NCBI GenBank assembly: GCA_902611605.1
Contig: CACMAH010000001.1
Span: 1-64,000, forward strand
Direction of reading: 5' to 3'
Origin: an uncultured Alphaproteobacteria bacterium
Lineage (GTDB): Bacteria; Pseudomonadota; Alphaproteobacteria; Rhodobacterales; Rhodobacteraceae
DNA length: 64,000 bases
Below, piece by piece: positions 27,859 through 37,108 of the stretch. Under the pieces are notes generated by a model. The model was not told where the DNA came from and did not search any database. It was given only the letters and a program-made list of their open reading frames with translations. The translations under genes and the position numbers were made by a program. Positions within the stretch are counted from its first letter, which is position 1; every line of letters begins with the position of its first letter.

Positions 27859-28599
27859 TTAAACATGCTGACCACCATTAATGTGCAGCTCTGCACCACT
27901 TATGTAACTTGATTCATTGCTACATAGAAAATAAATAGTATTTGCAACTTCTTCGGGTAAACCTAGTCTCCTAAGGGGTATTTTTTTTACTATTTGGTCA
28001 GTGCCTTCACTAAGAATATCTGTTTCTACTTCTCCTGGTGCAATGGCATTAACTCTAACTTTAAGTGGACCAAAATCAGCAGCCATTTCCCTTGTAAGCG
28101 CAGCTAATGCTGCTTTTGAAGTTGCGTATGCCGGACCTGCAAATGGATGTACCTTACTACCTGCAATAGAGGTAATATTTACAATAGCACCTTTTGCAGA
28201 TGCTAATTCTTTTTGTAAACCTCTTGCTAATACTACGGAAGCAAAAAAATTCACATGAAAAACTTGACCCCAAGTTTTTAAGTCAGTGTTTAAGGTATTC
28301 AATCTTAAACCATTTTTACCTTTTGGAGAAATGCCAGCATTATTAACTAAAGCATGAAGGTTAGGTCCTATTTTTGACTTAATTTCTTCTATTGCTTCTA
28401 TTGTTTGGTTAGGATTTGACAAATCAAGTTGAATATGATTCATCTCTCCACCAGGCCATGGACATCTATCATCAAAAGCTTGTCTAGAACAAGTAATAAC
28501 TCTCCAGTTCTCAGAAGCAAATTTTTTAACGGTTGCATGCCCTATTCCCCTACTGGCTCCAGTTAAAACAACTATTTTTTGATCACTATCTTTTTCCAT
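27859..28599 (-). CDS. short-chain dehydrogenase/reductase
   Basis: 246 residues, classical SDR. Cofactor motif GASRGIGHATVKKF, NNAGISPKG, catalytic Ser in NITSIAGSK, and YATSKAAL with Tyr and Lys four apart. The C-terminus GAELHINGGQHV fits a tetrameric classical SDR. It oxidises or reduces a hydroxyl group with NAD(P). It is transcribed ahead of glycerate kinase, so a hydroxy-acid or sugar-acid substrate is plausible, but that is only context. Confidence 0.85.
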   Translation of the reverse strand: MEKDSDQKIVVLTGASRGIGHATVKKFASENWRVITCSRQAFDDRCPWPGGEMNHIQLDLSNPNQTIEAIEEIKSKIGPNLHALVNNAGISPKGKNGLRLNTLNTDLKTWGQVFHVNFFASVVLARGLQKELASAKGAIVNITSIAGSKVHPFAGPAYATSKAALAALTREMAADFGPLKVRVNAIAPGEVETDILSEGTDQIVKKIPLRRLGLPEEVANTIYFLCSNESSYISGAELHINGGQHV

Positions 28600-28710
28600 A
28601 ACATTTTATAAAAAAACTTAATTATCATTCTAAATTATGATTATGATAGTACTAAAAAGTTACTTTTTCAAAAAAAAATTCAGAACAATAATTAACCACA
28701 AATTTGAGTA

Positions 28711-29781
28711 CTATTGCTTAATTGAACCTTCAGAAAATACACATAAAATTTTTGCTTTATTGTCTAATAGAAATTCTCCTTTTTTTACTAATTTTTTTAA
28801 AGCAACAAAACCAGCAGAACTAGATTGTGAAATATTTATGCCTCTTTCAGATAAAAATTTAGTTCCCTTCAATGATTCATTCTCAGTAATACTAACAAAT
28901 GCGTTAGCTGTTTTTGAAAGTGAATAAAATGCTTGTCTAGATGGAAATTTACAATCTAACCTTCCCATATTAGATGCTGGACCCTTAACCCCAGTAGGCC
29001 TCCCCATCTCTATTGATCTTTGCAAACACGGAGCATAACTTGGCTCTACAATTATAATTATTGGAGAATACCCTAATTTCTTTCTACAATAAGCTGCAAA
29101 AGAGGCAGCCAGACCACCAACTCCTGCTTGTAAAAATATATGAGTTGGATCCTGATCCATTTTATCCAGCGCTTGACTTATTGAAATTAAATAACCCTCC
29201 ATAACATCCAAACCAACATCATAATTCTTCCAGGTTGAATCTGAAATTAAAATCCATCCATTTTTTTTTGAATCGTCTATAGCTATTTTTAAGGATTCAT
29301 CATATGAGTTTCCAACGATAGAAACAGTTGCGTCCATTGATTTAAGTTGCGAAATAAAATTTTTAGGAACATTTTTTGATACATAAATAATGGATTTTGC
29401 CCCAAATAATTTTGCACCAGCAGCAAGTGACAAACCATGGTTGCCTGCACTTGCCGTTGAAAATATTAAGCCTTTAAATTTTTCTTTTGCTTCTAAAAGT
29501 AAGTTTTTATTGTCTTTATTGATAAAATTTCCTAAACCTATTTTTGCTATAGCATAAACAGCTCCAAGGGCTTTAAAGCTTCCTAGTCCTAATCTTTTAG
29601 ATTCATTAATTGCAACTAAAGAATTAATTCCAATCTCATTACTTATATGATTTAGATTTAATAGATTTACTTCATCCCTTTTGGGACACAAGCTAAAAAA
29701 CTTCAAGGGGTCAGAGATATTATCGCTGACAGTTCTTTTAGATAAAGGATCCGTACCGTCATTAAACCCTTTTGATACCAT
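28711..29781 (-). CDS. dpaL: diaminopropionate ammonia-lyase-like PLP enzyme
   Basis: 356 residues from the ATG at 29781; a TTG at 29802 would add seven. Fold type II PLP enzyme: the lysine is in LGLGSFKALGAVYA, the phosphate/carboxylate loop in STASAGNHGLSLAAGAKLFG, NGWILISDSTW and the glycine loop LQAGVGGLAASFAAY. The (E)SxRxGLxxFKxLG and DTxW-type segments are those of DpaL, which splits 2,3-diaminopropionate into pyruvate and ammonia. At about 360 residues it is shorter than E. coli DpaL (near 400), so another threonine-synthase-like lyase is possible. Neighbouring SDR and kinase genes lie 111 bases on. Confidence 0.7.
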   Translation of the reverse strand: MVSKGFNDGTDPLSKRTVSDNISDPLKFFSLCPKRDEVNLLNLNHISNEIGINSLVAINESKRLGLGSFKALGAVYAIAKIGLGNFINKDNKNLLLEAKEKFKGLIFSTASAGNHGLSLAAGAKLFGAKSIIYVSKNVPKNFISQLKSMDATVSIVGNSYDESLKIAIDDSKKNGWILISDSTWKNYDVGLDVMEGYLISISQALDKMDQDPTHIFLQAGVGGLAASFAAYCRKKLGYSPIIIIVEPSYAPCLQRSIEMGRPTGVKGPASNMGRLDCKFPSRQAFYSLSKTANAFVSITENESLKGTKFLSERGINISQSSSAGFVALKKLVKKGEFLLDNKAKILCVFSEGSIKQ

Positions 29782-29901
29782 AGAGTTAAGTACAATTTTC
29801 AAATTAAAACCAAACTTATTTTAAATACATTTTGGCTTTATATTATAATCCAAAATAAAAAAAAAGTATATTATGGTTTCAATTTTGCTCGATGAAGAAT
29901 A

Positions 29902-30291
29902 TTATTTATCTTCTTTTTTCTTATCATTAGGTAAAGGCTGCTTTTTGACTGGTGCTGGACTTACTATTTTTTTCACTATCCCATTAATTGAAGATCCATT
30001 TTCAATTGCAAGAACTTCATAAGCAATCTCAGCATCAACAGAAGCTCCTGCGTCTAATCTAATTGATTTACCTTTGATTTTCCCTTTGAATTTTCCACTG
30101 ATAATTATTTCATCTGCAGTAAGAGTGCCATCCATAACGGATTCAGGTCCTAGTATTACTTTTTCACCATTTAAGTTTCCATTTATACGACCATCAATTT
30201 GTAATTCTCCTTTACAAGAAATTGAGCCCTTTAAACTGAAACTATTAGCTAATATAGAACTAGAAAATTTTTGATCTGAAAACAATTTCAA
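29902..30291 (-). CDS. bactofilin (polymer-forming cytoskeletal protein)
   Basis: 129 residues. The right-handed beta-helix core runs from about residue 17 to 105: SLKGSISCKGELQIDGRING, KVILGPESVMDGTL, ADEIIISGKFKGKI, LDAGASVDAEI, each turn six to seven residues per strand. Short disordered tails flank it; the C-terminus is proline/lysine rich (PAPVKKQPLPNDKKK). Bactofilins polymerise without nucleotide and place cell-wall enzymes or stalk machinery. No M23 peptidase adjoins, though the upstream 111-residue gene is only 24 bases away and likely co-transcribed. Confidence 0.9.
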   Translation of the reverse strand: MKLFSDQKFSSSILANSFSLKGSISCKGELQIDGRINGNLNGEKVILGPESVMDGTLTADEIIISGKFKGKIKGKSIRLDAGASVDAEIAYEVLAIENGSSINGIVKKIVSPAPVKKQPLPNDKKKEDK

Positions 30292-30315
30292 CTCCTAATT
30301 TTTAAAAAATTAAAA

Positions 30316-30651
30316 TCAATCACTCCAAAGAGAAACCGCTAATGTAGTTTTATTTTTTTTATCATTATTAAAATGCTTTTGCATATCTATCAACCTCGCT
30401 CTAACTCTTCTACCACTTTTAATGCTAGTATTCAAAATATTTGCAATCTCGGAGGGTAAGAAACCTAATTGCTCTCTCACTTTTCTTTTAAGTCCAAAGA
30501 AAGACGAATTTATATCAGCCCAAACTGAAACTCTACCATCGTTGTCAGCCTCTACTCCTAACCAATCACCCAGATTCAAGTATTTTGAAAATTCAGAATC
30601 TCTACTGGATTCAAGTTTAGCTTGATTAACTAAATACATATTCTGCTCCAT
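30316..30651 (-). CDS. hypothetical protein upstream of bactofilin
   Basis: 111 residues, not recognised. No signal peptide or membrane segment. The first 30 residues are polar; the middle has GDWLGVEADNDGRVSVWADINSSFFGLKRKVREQLGF and the C-terminus GRRVRARLIDMQ...KTTLAVSLW, giving an alternating beta/alpha look like a small beta-barrel binding domain. It is ATG-started and ends 24 bases before the bactofilin start, so it may be a bactofilin partner or regulator. That is inference from position only. Confidence 0.6.
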   Translation of the reverse strand: MEQNMYLVNQAKLESSRDSEFSKYLNLGDWLGVEADNDGRVSVWADINSSFFGLKRKVREQLGFLPSEIANILNTSIKSGRRVRARLIDMQKHFNNDKKNKTTLAVSLWSD

Positions 30652-30939
30652 ATATTATTTTTTTTATTTTTTGTTTTGTTAAGTACAATTAATACAGATT
30701 TTAAGCTCTTAGTGCATAAATTATTTTGTTTAACAACAATTAAAAACATTAAAATATGGCACGAAAGCAACACTTTTCCCTACTTTATTTTCAACAATAT
30801 TTTGCATAATTCATACCAAATTCATCATCAAAACTATAAGTTGATGTTTAATCATAAAATTATAATAAATATAGTATACTCAATGCAAATTAATGACTCA
30901 CTAATTTGATTTAACTTTAAAAAAACAAAGGAAGACAAA
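30652..30939 (+). other. 288-base divergent intergenic region
   Basis: Very AT-rich spacer between the minus-strand hypothetical gene and the plus-strand dehydrogenase, the longest gap in the window. It must hold both divergent promoters. A TATAAT at 30861-30866 and TATACT at 30875-30880 are present, but neither has a good -35 box at the right distance. I see no gene, RNA or repeat. Confidence 0.5.
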
Positions 30940-31893
30940 ATGATAGTTGGTTTTATTGGTTTAGGGAATTTAGGAGAAAAATTGGCTGCAACACTGTTAA
31001 GAAACAATATTAACTTGATAGTTCATGATAAATTAAAAAAAAATGCAGTACATTTGATAGAAAAAGGTGCTAATTGGGAAGATTCTCCAATTGAATTAGC
31101 AAAAAAAAGTGACTTTATTATCACTTGTCTACCATCACCTTCTATTTCTGCCACAGTCATGGAAACTAGATACGGTGTTATTGAAGGCATTTCAAAAGGT
31201 AAGATCTGGATAGAAATGAGTACAACCAGCAAACAAGAAGTATCAAGACTATCAAAACTTGTTCAAAATAAAGGAGGATTTTCAGCCGACTGCCCTGTTT
31301 CTGGTGGTTGTCATAGGGCTTCAACAGGTAATATTTCTATTTTTTCCGGTTGCGAAAGAAACGTATTTGAAAAAATAAAACCAATTCTTTTTATAATGGG
31401 AAAAAAAATTCTCCATACTGGAAAAATTGGAACGGCATCTGTGTTAAAAGTTATGACTAATTACTTGGCAACTTCTAATTTAATATCATGTTGTGAAGCT
31501 TTAATCACTATGAAAGGGGAAGGTATAGACTTAGCAAAAACATTTGAGGCTATAAAAATTTCATCTGGGAATTCTTTTGTTCATGAAACAGAAAGTCAGG
31601 TGATATTAAATGGAAGTAGAGATATAAATTTTACAATGGATTTAGTACTTAAAGATATTGAGCTTTTCCAACAAATAGCAGATGAAAGAAATATACCTTT
31701 AGATATTTCTCCAAAATTAATTGAAATATTTAAAGATGGAATTTCTAAATATGGAGATAGAGCATTTTCTCCTTCAATTGTACAAAGGCTTGAACATAAA
31801 ACAGGACTAAATGTTCAATGTGATGGTTTTCCTGAAAAAATTGAAGATTATGATGGGGAAAGTTTGGGTTTTGAAGTAGTTCTAAAAAATTAG
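30940..31893 (+). CDS. 3-hydroxyisobutyrate dehydrogenase-family NAD(P)-dependent oxidoreductase
   Basis: 317 residues. Rossmann motif GFIGLGNLGEKLAA, substrate-binding DCPVSGGCHRASTGNIS, and the catalytic lysine in GTASVLKVMTNYL (the GxxGxxxKxxxN pattern). Family members act on 3-hydroxyisobutyrate, tartronate semialdehyde, 6-phosphogluconate or serine. The C-terminal extension of about 20 residues after the usual end is slightly unusual. A GGAAGA ribosome site precedes the ATG. The gene sits alone, next to the remnant of an oxidase on the other strand. Substrate unknown. Confidence 0.85.
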   Translation: MIVGFIGLGNLGEKLAATLLRNNINLIVHDKLKKNAVHLIEKGANWEDSPIELAKKSDFIITCLPSPSISATVMETRYGVIEGISKGKIWIEMSTTSKQEVSRLSKLVQNKGGFSADCPVSGGCHRASTGNISIFSGCERNVFEKIKPILFIMGKKILHTGKIGTASVLKVMTNYLATSNLISCCEALITMKGEGIDLAKTFEAIKISSGNSFVHETESQVILNGSRDINFTMDLVLKDIELFQQIADERNIPLDISPKLIEIFKDGISKYGDRAFSPSIVQRLEHKTGLNVQCDGFPEKIEDYDGESLGFEVVLKN

Positions 31894-31899
31894 ATTATT

Positions 31900-32289
31900 T
31901 TAAAAGTCACAAAATTCTAACCACCGTAAATATAACCCCGCAGAATATTTACCTAGTAACCCTCCATCCCATTCAGAACGAAAATCAGAAAATAATTCTA
32001 AGTTTCTATCTGCACCAAGAATTGCGTCTTTAGTCGATAAAGCTGCAGTTGGGGCTGTATTCATACCATGCCCACCAAATCCTGTAATACAAAATAAATT
32101 ATCACTATTTTTAAAAATTAATGGCATAAGATTTGAAAAATATCCAAGTTGACCTGACCAGGCATAGTCAAAACTTAAATTATTTATATTTTTTTTCTCA
32201 TGATCCACTGCCAGTTCCATAGAATGTATATAATTTAAATATGAGGGACTAATACAAAAAACTATTTTATTATAACTAAAACTTACTAT
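31900..32289 (-). pseudogene. C-terminal remnant of a DadA-like FAD-dependent amine/amino-acid oxidase
   Basis: About 129 codons remain open down to 31900, bounded upstream by a TAG at 32290-32292. The remnant has FDYAWSGQLGYFSNLMP and CITGFGGHGMNTAPTAA, which belong to the C-terminal quarter of glycine/D-amino-acid oxidase family proteins of roughly 430 residues. The N-terminal FAD-binding GxGxxG half is missing and not found in the 57 bases left before the next gene. The first ATG would be at 32220. The most likely history is a deletion that joined this stub to the AttE-like operon. A short functional peptide is unlikely. Confidence 0.7.
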
Positions 32290-32346
32290 CTAAATCAAAT
32301 ACACATTTTTTAAATAGTAAGAAAAATCAAATTATAATAATTTATC

Positions 32347-33015
32347 ATGGTACCATATTTAGTAGTCAAAAAACTTAATAAAGATTTTGAAAGCTCAGGT
32401 GAAAGTTTTGAAGTTTTTAAAGATTTAAATTTTGAAATTAATTCAAATACATCAACTGCATTAATTGGAGAAAGTGGTAGTGGGAAAACTACACTTATTC
32501 ATTTAATTGCTGGTCTTGAAAGCCCAGATTCCGGTACAATAAAAATTGGTGATTTTGATATCTGGAAATATTCAGAACAAAAAAGAGCAAATTTTAGGTT
32601 AAATAATATTTCTATAATTTTTCAGCAATATAATTTAATTCCATCTTTGAACGTGTTAAGTAATATAAATTTTCACTCACAATTGATTAAAAACTATGAT
32701 CAAAATTTTAGAGACGAACTTATTAATTTATTAGGTTTAAGTAAACTTTTAAAAAAATATCCAGAAGAAATTTCAGGTGGTCAGCAACAACGAGTTGCTA
32801 TCGCAAGGGCAATTTTAACAAAACCAAAATTATTGCTTGCTGATGAACCTACTGGAAACCTTGATGAAGAAAACTCTACAAAGGTGACTAATGCTTTTGA
32901 AATACTGCAATCAAGATATAATTCGACCATTGTTATAGCTACTCATTCAAAAAAATTAGCACAAAATTTGAATTTAAAACTTATCATCAAAAACAAAAAA
33001 ATAAATAAGATTTGA
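32347..33015 (+). CDS. ABC exporter ATP-binding protein (MacB/LolD-like; AttE-like)
   Basis: 222 residues. Walker A GESGSGKTT, Q-loop IIFQQYNLIPSLNV, signature SGGQQQRVAIARAI, Walker B LLLADEPTGNLDEE and the histidine switch ATHSKKLA. The DEPTGNLD wording is typical of LolD/FtsE/MacB-type ATPases that drive FtsX-fold permeases. The next gene, one base on, encodes such a permease and the third a lipocalin-like secreted protein, giving an AttEFGH-like module. Confidence 0.9.
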   Translation: MVPYLVVKKLNKDFESSGESFEVFKDLNFEINSNTSTALIGESGSGKTTLIHLIAGLESPDSGTIKIGDFDIWKYSEQKRANFRLNNISIIFQQYNLIPSLNVLSNINFHSQLIKNYDQNFRDELINLLGLSKLLKKYPEEISGGQQQRVAIARAILTKPKLLLADEPTGNLDEENSTKVTNAFEILQSRYNSTIVIATHSKKLAQNLNLKLIIKNKKINKI

Positions 33016-33016
33016 T

Positions 33017-35461
33017 ATGAGACTATTTGATATACTTATAATGTGTAATTTTAAGCATTGGTTTAGAAAACCATTACAATTGTTTTTTTTATTCCTTGGA
33101 ATATCTTTAGCAACTACTCTATGGTCAAGTATCCAACTAATAAATACGCAAGCTAAAAAATCATATGAGAGTGCAACCTTACTTATTTCATCTAATCAAA
33201 ATAAAATTATTAAATCAGTTAACAATGAGTTAATTGCTTTTGGAAGTTTTGCTAAACTTCGAAGGAATAAATGGCCAGTTACTCCAATTCTGGAAGGTGG
33301 TTTACCAAATAACGACCAAATTAAAATTATTGGGGTTGATCCCTTCACATTATCTAAGAATTCTAACTTTTATAAATCTTTTTTTGAAAAAAAAGACCGT
33401 TACCAAGAATTTTTAATAAATAATAGATTAGCATTCGCCTCTCCAGAAACAATAAACAAAATATTAAAATTAAATCTTAATTTAGAGTTAGTCAAAACAG
33501 ATAGTTTGGTAAAAAACTTGGTTTTAGTTGACATAAGTATTGCTGAAAATCTTTTAAATAAATCAGGAAGAATTACACGATTTGAACTAACTGACAGAAT
33601 ACCAAAAGATAGGAAAATACTAACTGAAATTGGTCTTGAAATTATTAAAACTAAATCAAGTGATGATCTAAAACAATTAACAAGGAGTTTCCATTTAAAT
33701 CTTACCGCTTTTGGTTTTTTAGGATTTATTGTTGGTCTATTTATAGTTTATTCTACTCTTAATTTATCATTTGAACAACGAAAATCAGCCTTTACAACAT
33801 TAAGGCTAATGGGCATTTCTATTAAAACACTCTTCCTGTCTACTTTATTAGAAATAATTTTACTATCTTCAATAAGTGGATTGGTAGGAGTTTTTTTTGG
33901 ACACATTTTAGCATCTTTTTTATTACCGGACGTGGCATCTACGATAGGTAATATCTATGGTGCAAATATTAAAGATCAATTGGTTTTCTCAGTGACAGAG
34001 ATTATAATTGCGCTTTTGATGCCAATTTTTGGTGCGATTTTAATTTCAACAAGCTTTTTGATACAAATATATAAATCTGAACCTCTTAGCAATTATTTAC
34101 CATTTCTAAAGATTTATTTTAATTATTATAAGAATTTTACTTCAATACCAATTATTTTTATATTAGTGATCTTATCAGTTATTATATTGTTAAGTCCGAA
34201 GGAATTGTTCTTAAGTTTTATGCTAATTGCAATTTTAATTTTAAGTTCGTCTCTTTTACTTCCATTATTTCTTAGATTAATTTTATCTCTCATTAACAAT
34301 TCAATCAAATTCAAGAACCCACTTATTACATGGTTTTTTAGAGATACTTTCAAACAGATAAGAAGAATATCACTTAGCCTTAATGCACTTATGTTATCGA
34401 TAGCCGTGACTATTGGGGTTGATAATATGGTAAAAAGTTTTGAAGAAACTTTTTCTATTTGGTTAGATAAACGCCTGATTACTGAGATGTATGTAAGAAC
34501 AAATTCTGAGACTGTAGCAAAAAAAATAAGCATGGAAACAGAAAAAGAAGAAAATATCATTGATATTTATCCAATAATTGAAACAGAAAGTTATTTTGAT
34601 AATTCAAAGATATCAGTTGTCGGATTTAAACCTAAAAAAATATATATTGATAACTGGCCAATAGTTCATAAGTCCGTTGATATGTGGAAGAAAATTCAAA
34701 AATTTAATGGAATAATAATCAACGAGCAATTTCATTATAAATTTGGTACTAATATTGGTGACGAAATACAAACAACCGACCTTTTAAACAATAATAATAA
34801 ACTAAAAAGTGTAGTTGTTGGAATTTATCCTGATTATGGTAATTCAATACCACAAATTATGATAAGCTTAGAAAGGTTTAAGGATTACTATTCGAATAGT
34901 TTTCCAAATAATTTTGCGGTTGATGTTAAGAAAGGTTCTTTCAATAATGTATCTGAATACATTCAAAACAAATATGACATTTTAGAAACAGACATTATAA
35001 ATCAAAAAACTATCAAAGAGTTTTCTAAAAATGTGTTTGAAAAAACATTTACTGTAACTAGATCGCTGTCAGATGCTATGATTATCATTGCAACACTGAC
35101 ATTGTTGACCTCACTAGTTTCCTTATCAGAAATACGTGTAATAAATTTATCACCATTATGGGCATTAGGTATCACCAGAGGATCATTGCTAAAAATTGAA
35201 TTTGCACAATTTTTATTACTAATATTAATAACTTTATTTTTTGCTATTCCTGTTGGTTTACTTATATGTTTTTTATTAACAAATTATTTAAATATTTCTG
35301 CTTTTGGTTGGAAATTACCGTTCCAATATTATCCTGCTATGTGGGGTAAAACGTTATTTGTTTCGTTGATTTGTTGTATAATTTCAATTGCATTACCAAC
35401 GTTTTTGATGTTTAAAAATTCAACATCCTTGATGGTAAAGAGATATAAAAATGAATGTTAA
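33017..35461 (+). CDS. FtsX/MacB-type ABC permease (AttFG-like)
   Basis: 814 residues. An N-terminal membrane helix, a large extracytoplasmic domain, three helices near residues 230-350, an internal repeat with further helices (near 370-480), a second large periplasmic domain, and a C-terminal helix set ending in a MVKRYKNE tail. That is the duplicated FtsX arrangement of LolC/YbbP-like exporters that act by mechanotransmission rather than moving substrate through the membrane. It follows its ATPase by one base and overlaps the AttH-like gene by 11 bases. Cargo is unknown, probably a lipid or hydrophobic molecule. Confidence 0.85.
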   Translation: MRLFDILIMCNFKHWFRKPLQLFFLFLGISLATTLWSSIQLINTQAKKSYESATLLISSNQNKIIKSVNNELIAFGSFAKLRRNKWPVTPILEGGLPNNDQIKIIGVDPFTLSKNSNFYKSFFEKKDRYQEFLINNRLAFASPETINKILKLNLNLELVKTDSLVKNLVLVDISIAENLLNKSGRITRFELTDRIPKDRKILTEIGLEIIKTKSSDDLKQLTRSFHLNLTAFGFLGFIVGLFIVYSTLNLSFEQRKSAFTTLRLMGISIKTLFLSTLLEIILLSSISGLVGVFFGHILASFLLPDVASTIGNIYGANIKDQLVFSVTEIIIALLMPIFGAILISTSFLIQIYKSEPLSNYLPFLKIYFNYYKNFTSIPIIFILVILSVIILLSPKELFLSFMLIAILILSSSLLLPLFLRLILSLINNSIKFKNPLITWFFRDTFKQIRRISLSLNALMLSIAVTIGVDNMVKSFEETFSIWLDKRLITEMYVRTNSETVAKKISMETEKEENIIDIYPIIETESYFDNSKISVVGFKPKKIYIDNWPIVHKSVDMWKKIQKFNGIIINEQFHYKFGTNIGDEIQTTDLLNNNNKLKSVVVGIYPDYGNSIPQIMISLERFKDYYSNSFPNNFAVDVKKGSFNNVSEYIQNKYDILETDIINQKTIKEFSKNVFEKTFTVTRSLSDAMIIIATLTLLTSLVSLSEIRVINLSPLWALGITRGSLLKIEFAQFLLLILITLFFAIPVGLLICFLLTNYLNISAFGWKLPFQYYPAMWGKTLFVSLICCIISIALPTFLMFKNSTSLMVKRYKNEC

Positions 35462-36536
35462 GTCTTTTCTGATAGTTGTATTTATTTTACTCCTCTCAAA
35501 TATAGGAGGTGCCCAAACTTATAATCCAAAAAATAGTCTAAACGCTGAAGGCCATTTAAGTGAAAATTTTGATCTCAAATTCCCAAAAGATCATAATGCA
35601 CATTACGACTTTAAAACAGAATGGTGGTATATTACTGCTAATCTAAAAAACACAAACGGTGACTTATTTGGGATACAATGGACTCTATTCAGAAACAAAT
35701 CTGATTCAAACAATTTAAAATCTACTGAAAATATAAGAAATCCATGGATTAGCAACCAATTATGGATGGCTCACGCAGTCGTTACGTCAGAAAAAAATCA
35801 CTTTTTTAATGAAAAATTTTCTCGTGGGGGAACTGGACAAGCAGGAGTAAAAATATCACCATTCTTGGCTTGGATTGATGACTGGGATTTTTCTAGTAGT
35901 GATGACTGGTCGGTGGCTTCCATAAAAGCTGGCGGTAATAATTTTTCTTACAATCTGAAATTTGAAAGTGATGGACCACTTATATTTCACGGAAATAATG
36001 GTAAAAGCATAAAGACTAAAGATGGCCATTATTCAGCATACTACAGTCAACCATTTTTTAAAGTTAAAGGCAAATTAAATATTAATAATCAACAATTTTT
36101 AGTAGAGGGAAATGCATGGGCCGATAGAGAGTGGTCAAATGCAATTTTAGGTTCAAAACAAGAGGGATGGGATTGGATTTCTCTCCATATTGATGATGAA
36201 ACAAAATTAATGATATTTAGGGTAAGAGATAATGAAAATGGAGATTTTTACTCAGGAACTTACATACATAATAAAAATAAAAAAATTAATTTGAATGATA
36301 AAGATATAGAAATGATCCCGTTGACCTATAATACTGGTTTAAATAATTTGAATAAAAAATCTTGGAAAGTCCCAACATCATGGAGAGTAATTATTAAAAA
36401 ACATGAAATAGATTTAACATTGAAAGCATTAAATAAAAATGCATACGTTGATACAGTAATTCCATACTGGGAAGGTCCAGTGTCATTTACAGGATCACAT
36501 AAGGGTTTTGGCTATTTAGAAATGACTGGATATTAA
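35451..36536 (+). CDS. secreted lipocalin-like (CrtC/AttH-like) protein
   Basis: 361 residues with a signal peptide (SFLIVVFILLLSNIGGAQ, cleavage near residue 21). The mature chain shows KTEWWYITANLKN..GDLFGIQWTLFR, WMAHAVVTS, GNAWADREWSN and GWDWISLHIDD, the double-lipocalin signature of the AttH / carotenoid 1,2-hydratase-like family. Its ATG overlaps the permease gene by 11 bases. The family is thought to bind or hydrate hydrophobic molecules outside the cytoplasm. With the ATPase and permease it forms a three-gene exporter module. Confidence 0.85.
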   Translation: MNVKSFLIVVFILLLSNIGGAQTYNPKNSLNAEGHLSENFDLKFPKDHNAHYDFKTEWWYITANLKNTNGDLFGIQWTLFRNKSDSNNLKSTENIRNPWISNQLWMAHAVVTSEKNHFFNEKFSRGGTGQAGVKISPFLAWIDDWDFSSSDDWSVASIKAGGNNFSYNLKFESDGPLIFHGNNGKSIKTKDGHYSAYYSQPFFKVKGKLNINNQQFLVEGNAWADREWSNAILGSKQEGWDWISLHIDDETKLMIFRVRDNENGDFYSGTYIHNKNKKINLNDKDIEMIPLTYNTGLNNLNKKSWKVPTSWRVIIKKHEIDLTLKALNKNAYVDTVIPYWEGPVSFTGSHKGFGYLEMTGY

Positions 36537-36544
36537 TAGAAAAT

Positions 36545-37048
36545 CTAGGCAGCTTTACCATCCAATACGGCCCCTACTTTAACTTGGGCTTTTTCTTCCT
36601 CTACTCCATCAACTGCAGCTACTTCCCTAGTTAATCTTTCTAAAGCAGCTTCATATAATTGTCTTTCTGAGTAAGATTGTTCTCTCTGCTCATCATTCCG
36701 ATGTAAATCGCGAATAACCTCGGCAATAGATATCAAATCTCCTGAATTTATTTTTTGCTCATACTCTTGAGCTCTTCTAGACCACATAGCTCTTTTTACT
36801 CTAGCCCGTCCTCTAAGAGTACTCATAGCTTTACCAACTATGTCAGGTGATGAAAGACTTCTCATACCTACTGCATCAGCTTTTGAAGTAGGTACTCTTA
36901 AAGTCATTTTATCCTTTTCAAAATGAATAACGAACATTTCCATTTCAAAACCAGCTATGATTTCCTTTTCAATAGCTTCTATTTTTCCAACACCATGTGA
37001 TGGGTAAACAACATAATCATTTTGTGAAAATTCTAGAGAGTTACTCAT
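36545..37048 (-). CDS. carD: CarD/CdnL family RNA polymerase-binding regulator
   Basis: 167 residues. N-terminal RNAP-interaction domain, about residues 8-65, starts YVVYPSHGVGKIEAIEK and includes the Tudor-like strands; a helical C-terminal DNA-binding domain has MWSRRAQEYEQKINSGD and HRNDEQREQSYSERQLYE. This is the CdnL type that stabilises open complexes at rRNA and housekeeping promoters. Its promoter and leader hairpin are annotated separately. The carD-fdxA-S4-helicase order is one I recognise from Alphaproteobacteria. Confidence 0.92.
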   Translation of the reverse strand: MSNSLEFSQNDYVVYPSHGVGKIEAIEKEIIAGFEMEMFVIHFEKDKMTLRVPTSKADAVGMRSLSSPDIVGKAMSTLRGRARVKRAMWSRRAQEYEQKINSGDLISIAEVIRDLHRNDEQREQSYSERQLYEAALERLTREVAAVDGVEEEKAQVKVGAVLDGKAA

Positions 37049-37072
37049 ATTGATAAAGTTCCTTATTAACAG

Positions 37073-37099
37073 AAAAAAAGGAATCGATTAATTCGATCC
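37073..37099 (-). terminator. leader hairpin / possible terminator upstream of carD
   Basis: On the minus strand GGATCGA, five-base loop, TCGATTCC (one bulged base), then seven T. It lies 29 bases before the carD ATG. It could end the fdxA transcript or fold at the 5' end of the carD mRNA, since the likely carD start point is right at its upstream edge. Confidence 0.5.
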
Positions 37100-37108
37100 C
37101 CACATGAT

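Noticed and set aside
30676-30909. 77-codon plus-strand frame in the long intergenic region
   Set aside because: TTG start without a ribosome site, low-complexity AT-rich composition and no protein-like motif.
34126-34560. 144-codon minus-strand frame inside the AttFG-like permease
   Set aside because: Mirrors the hydrophobic membrane segments of the real gene; no independent signal.
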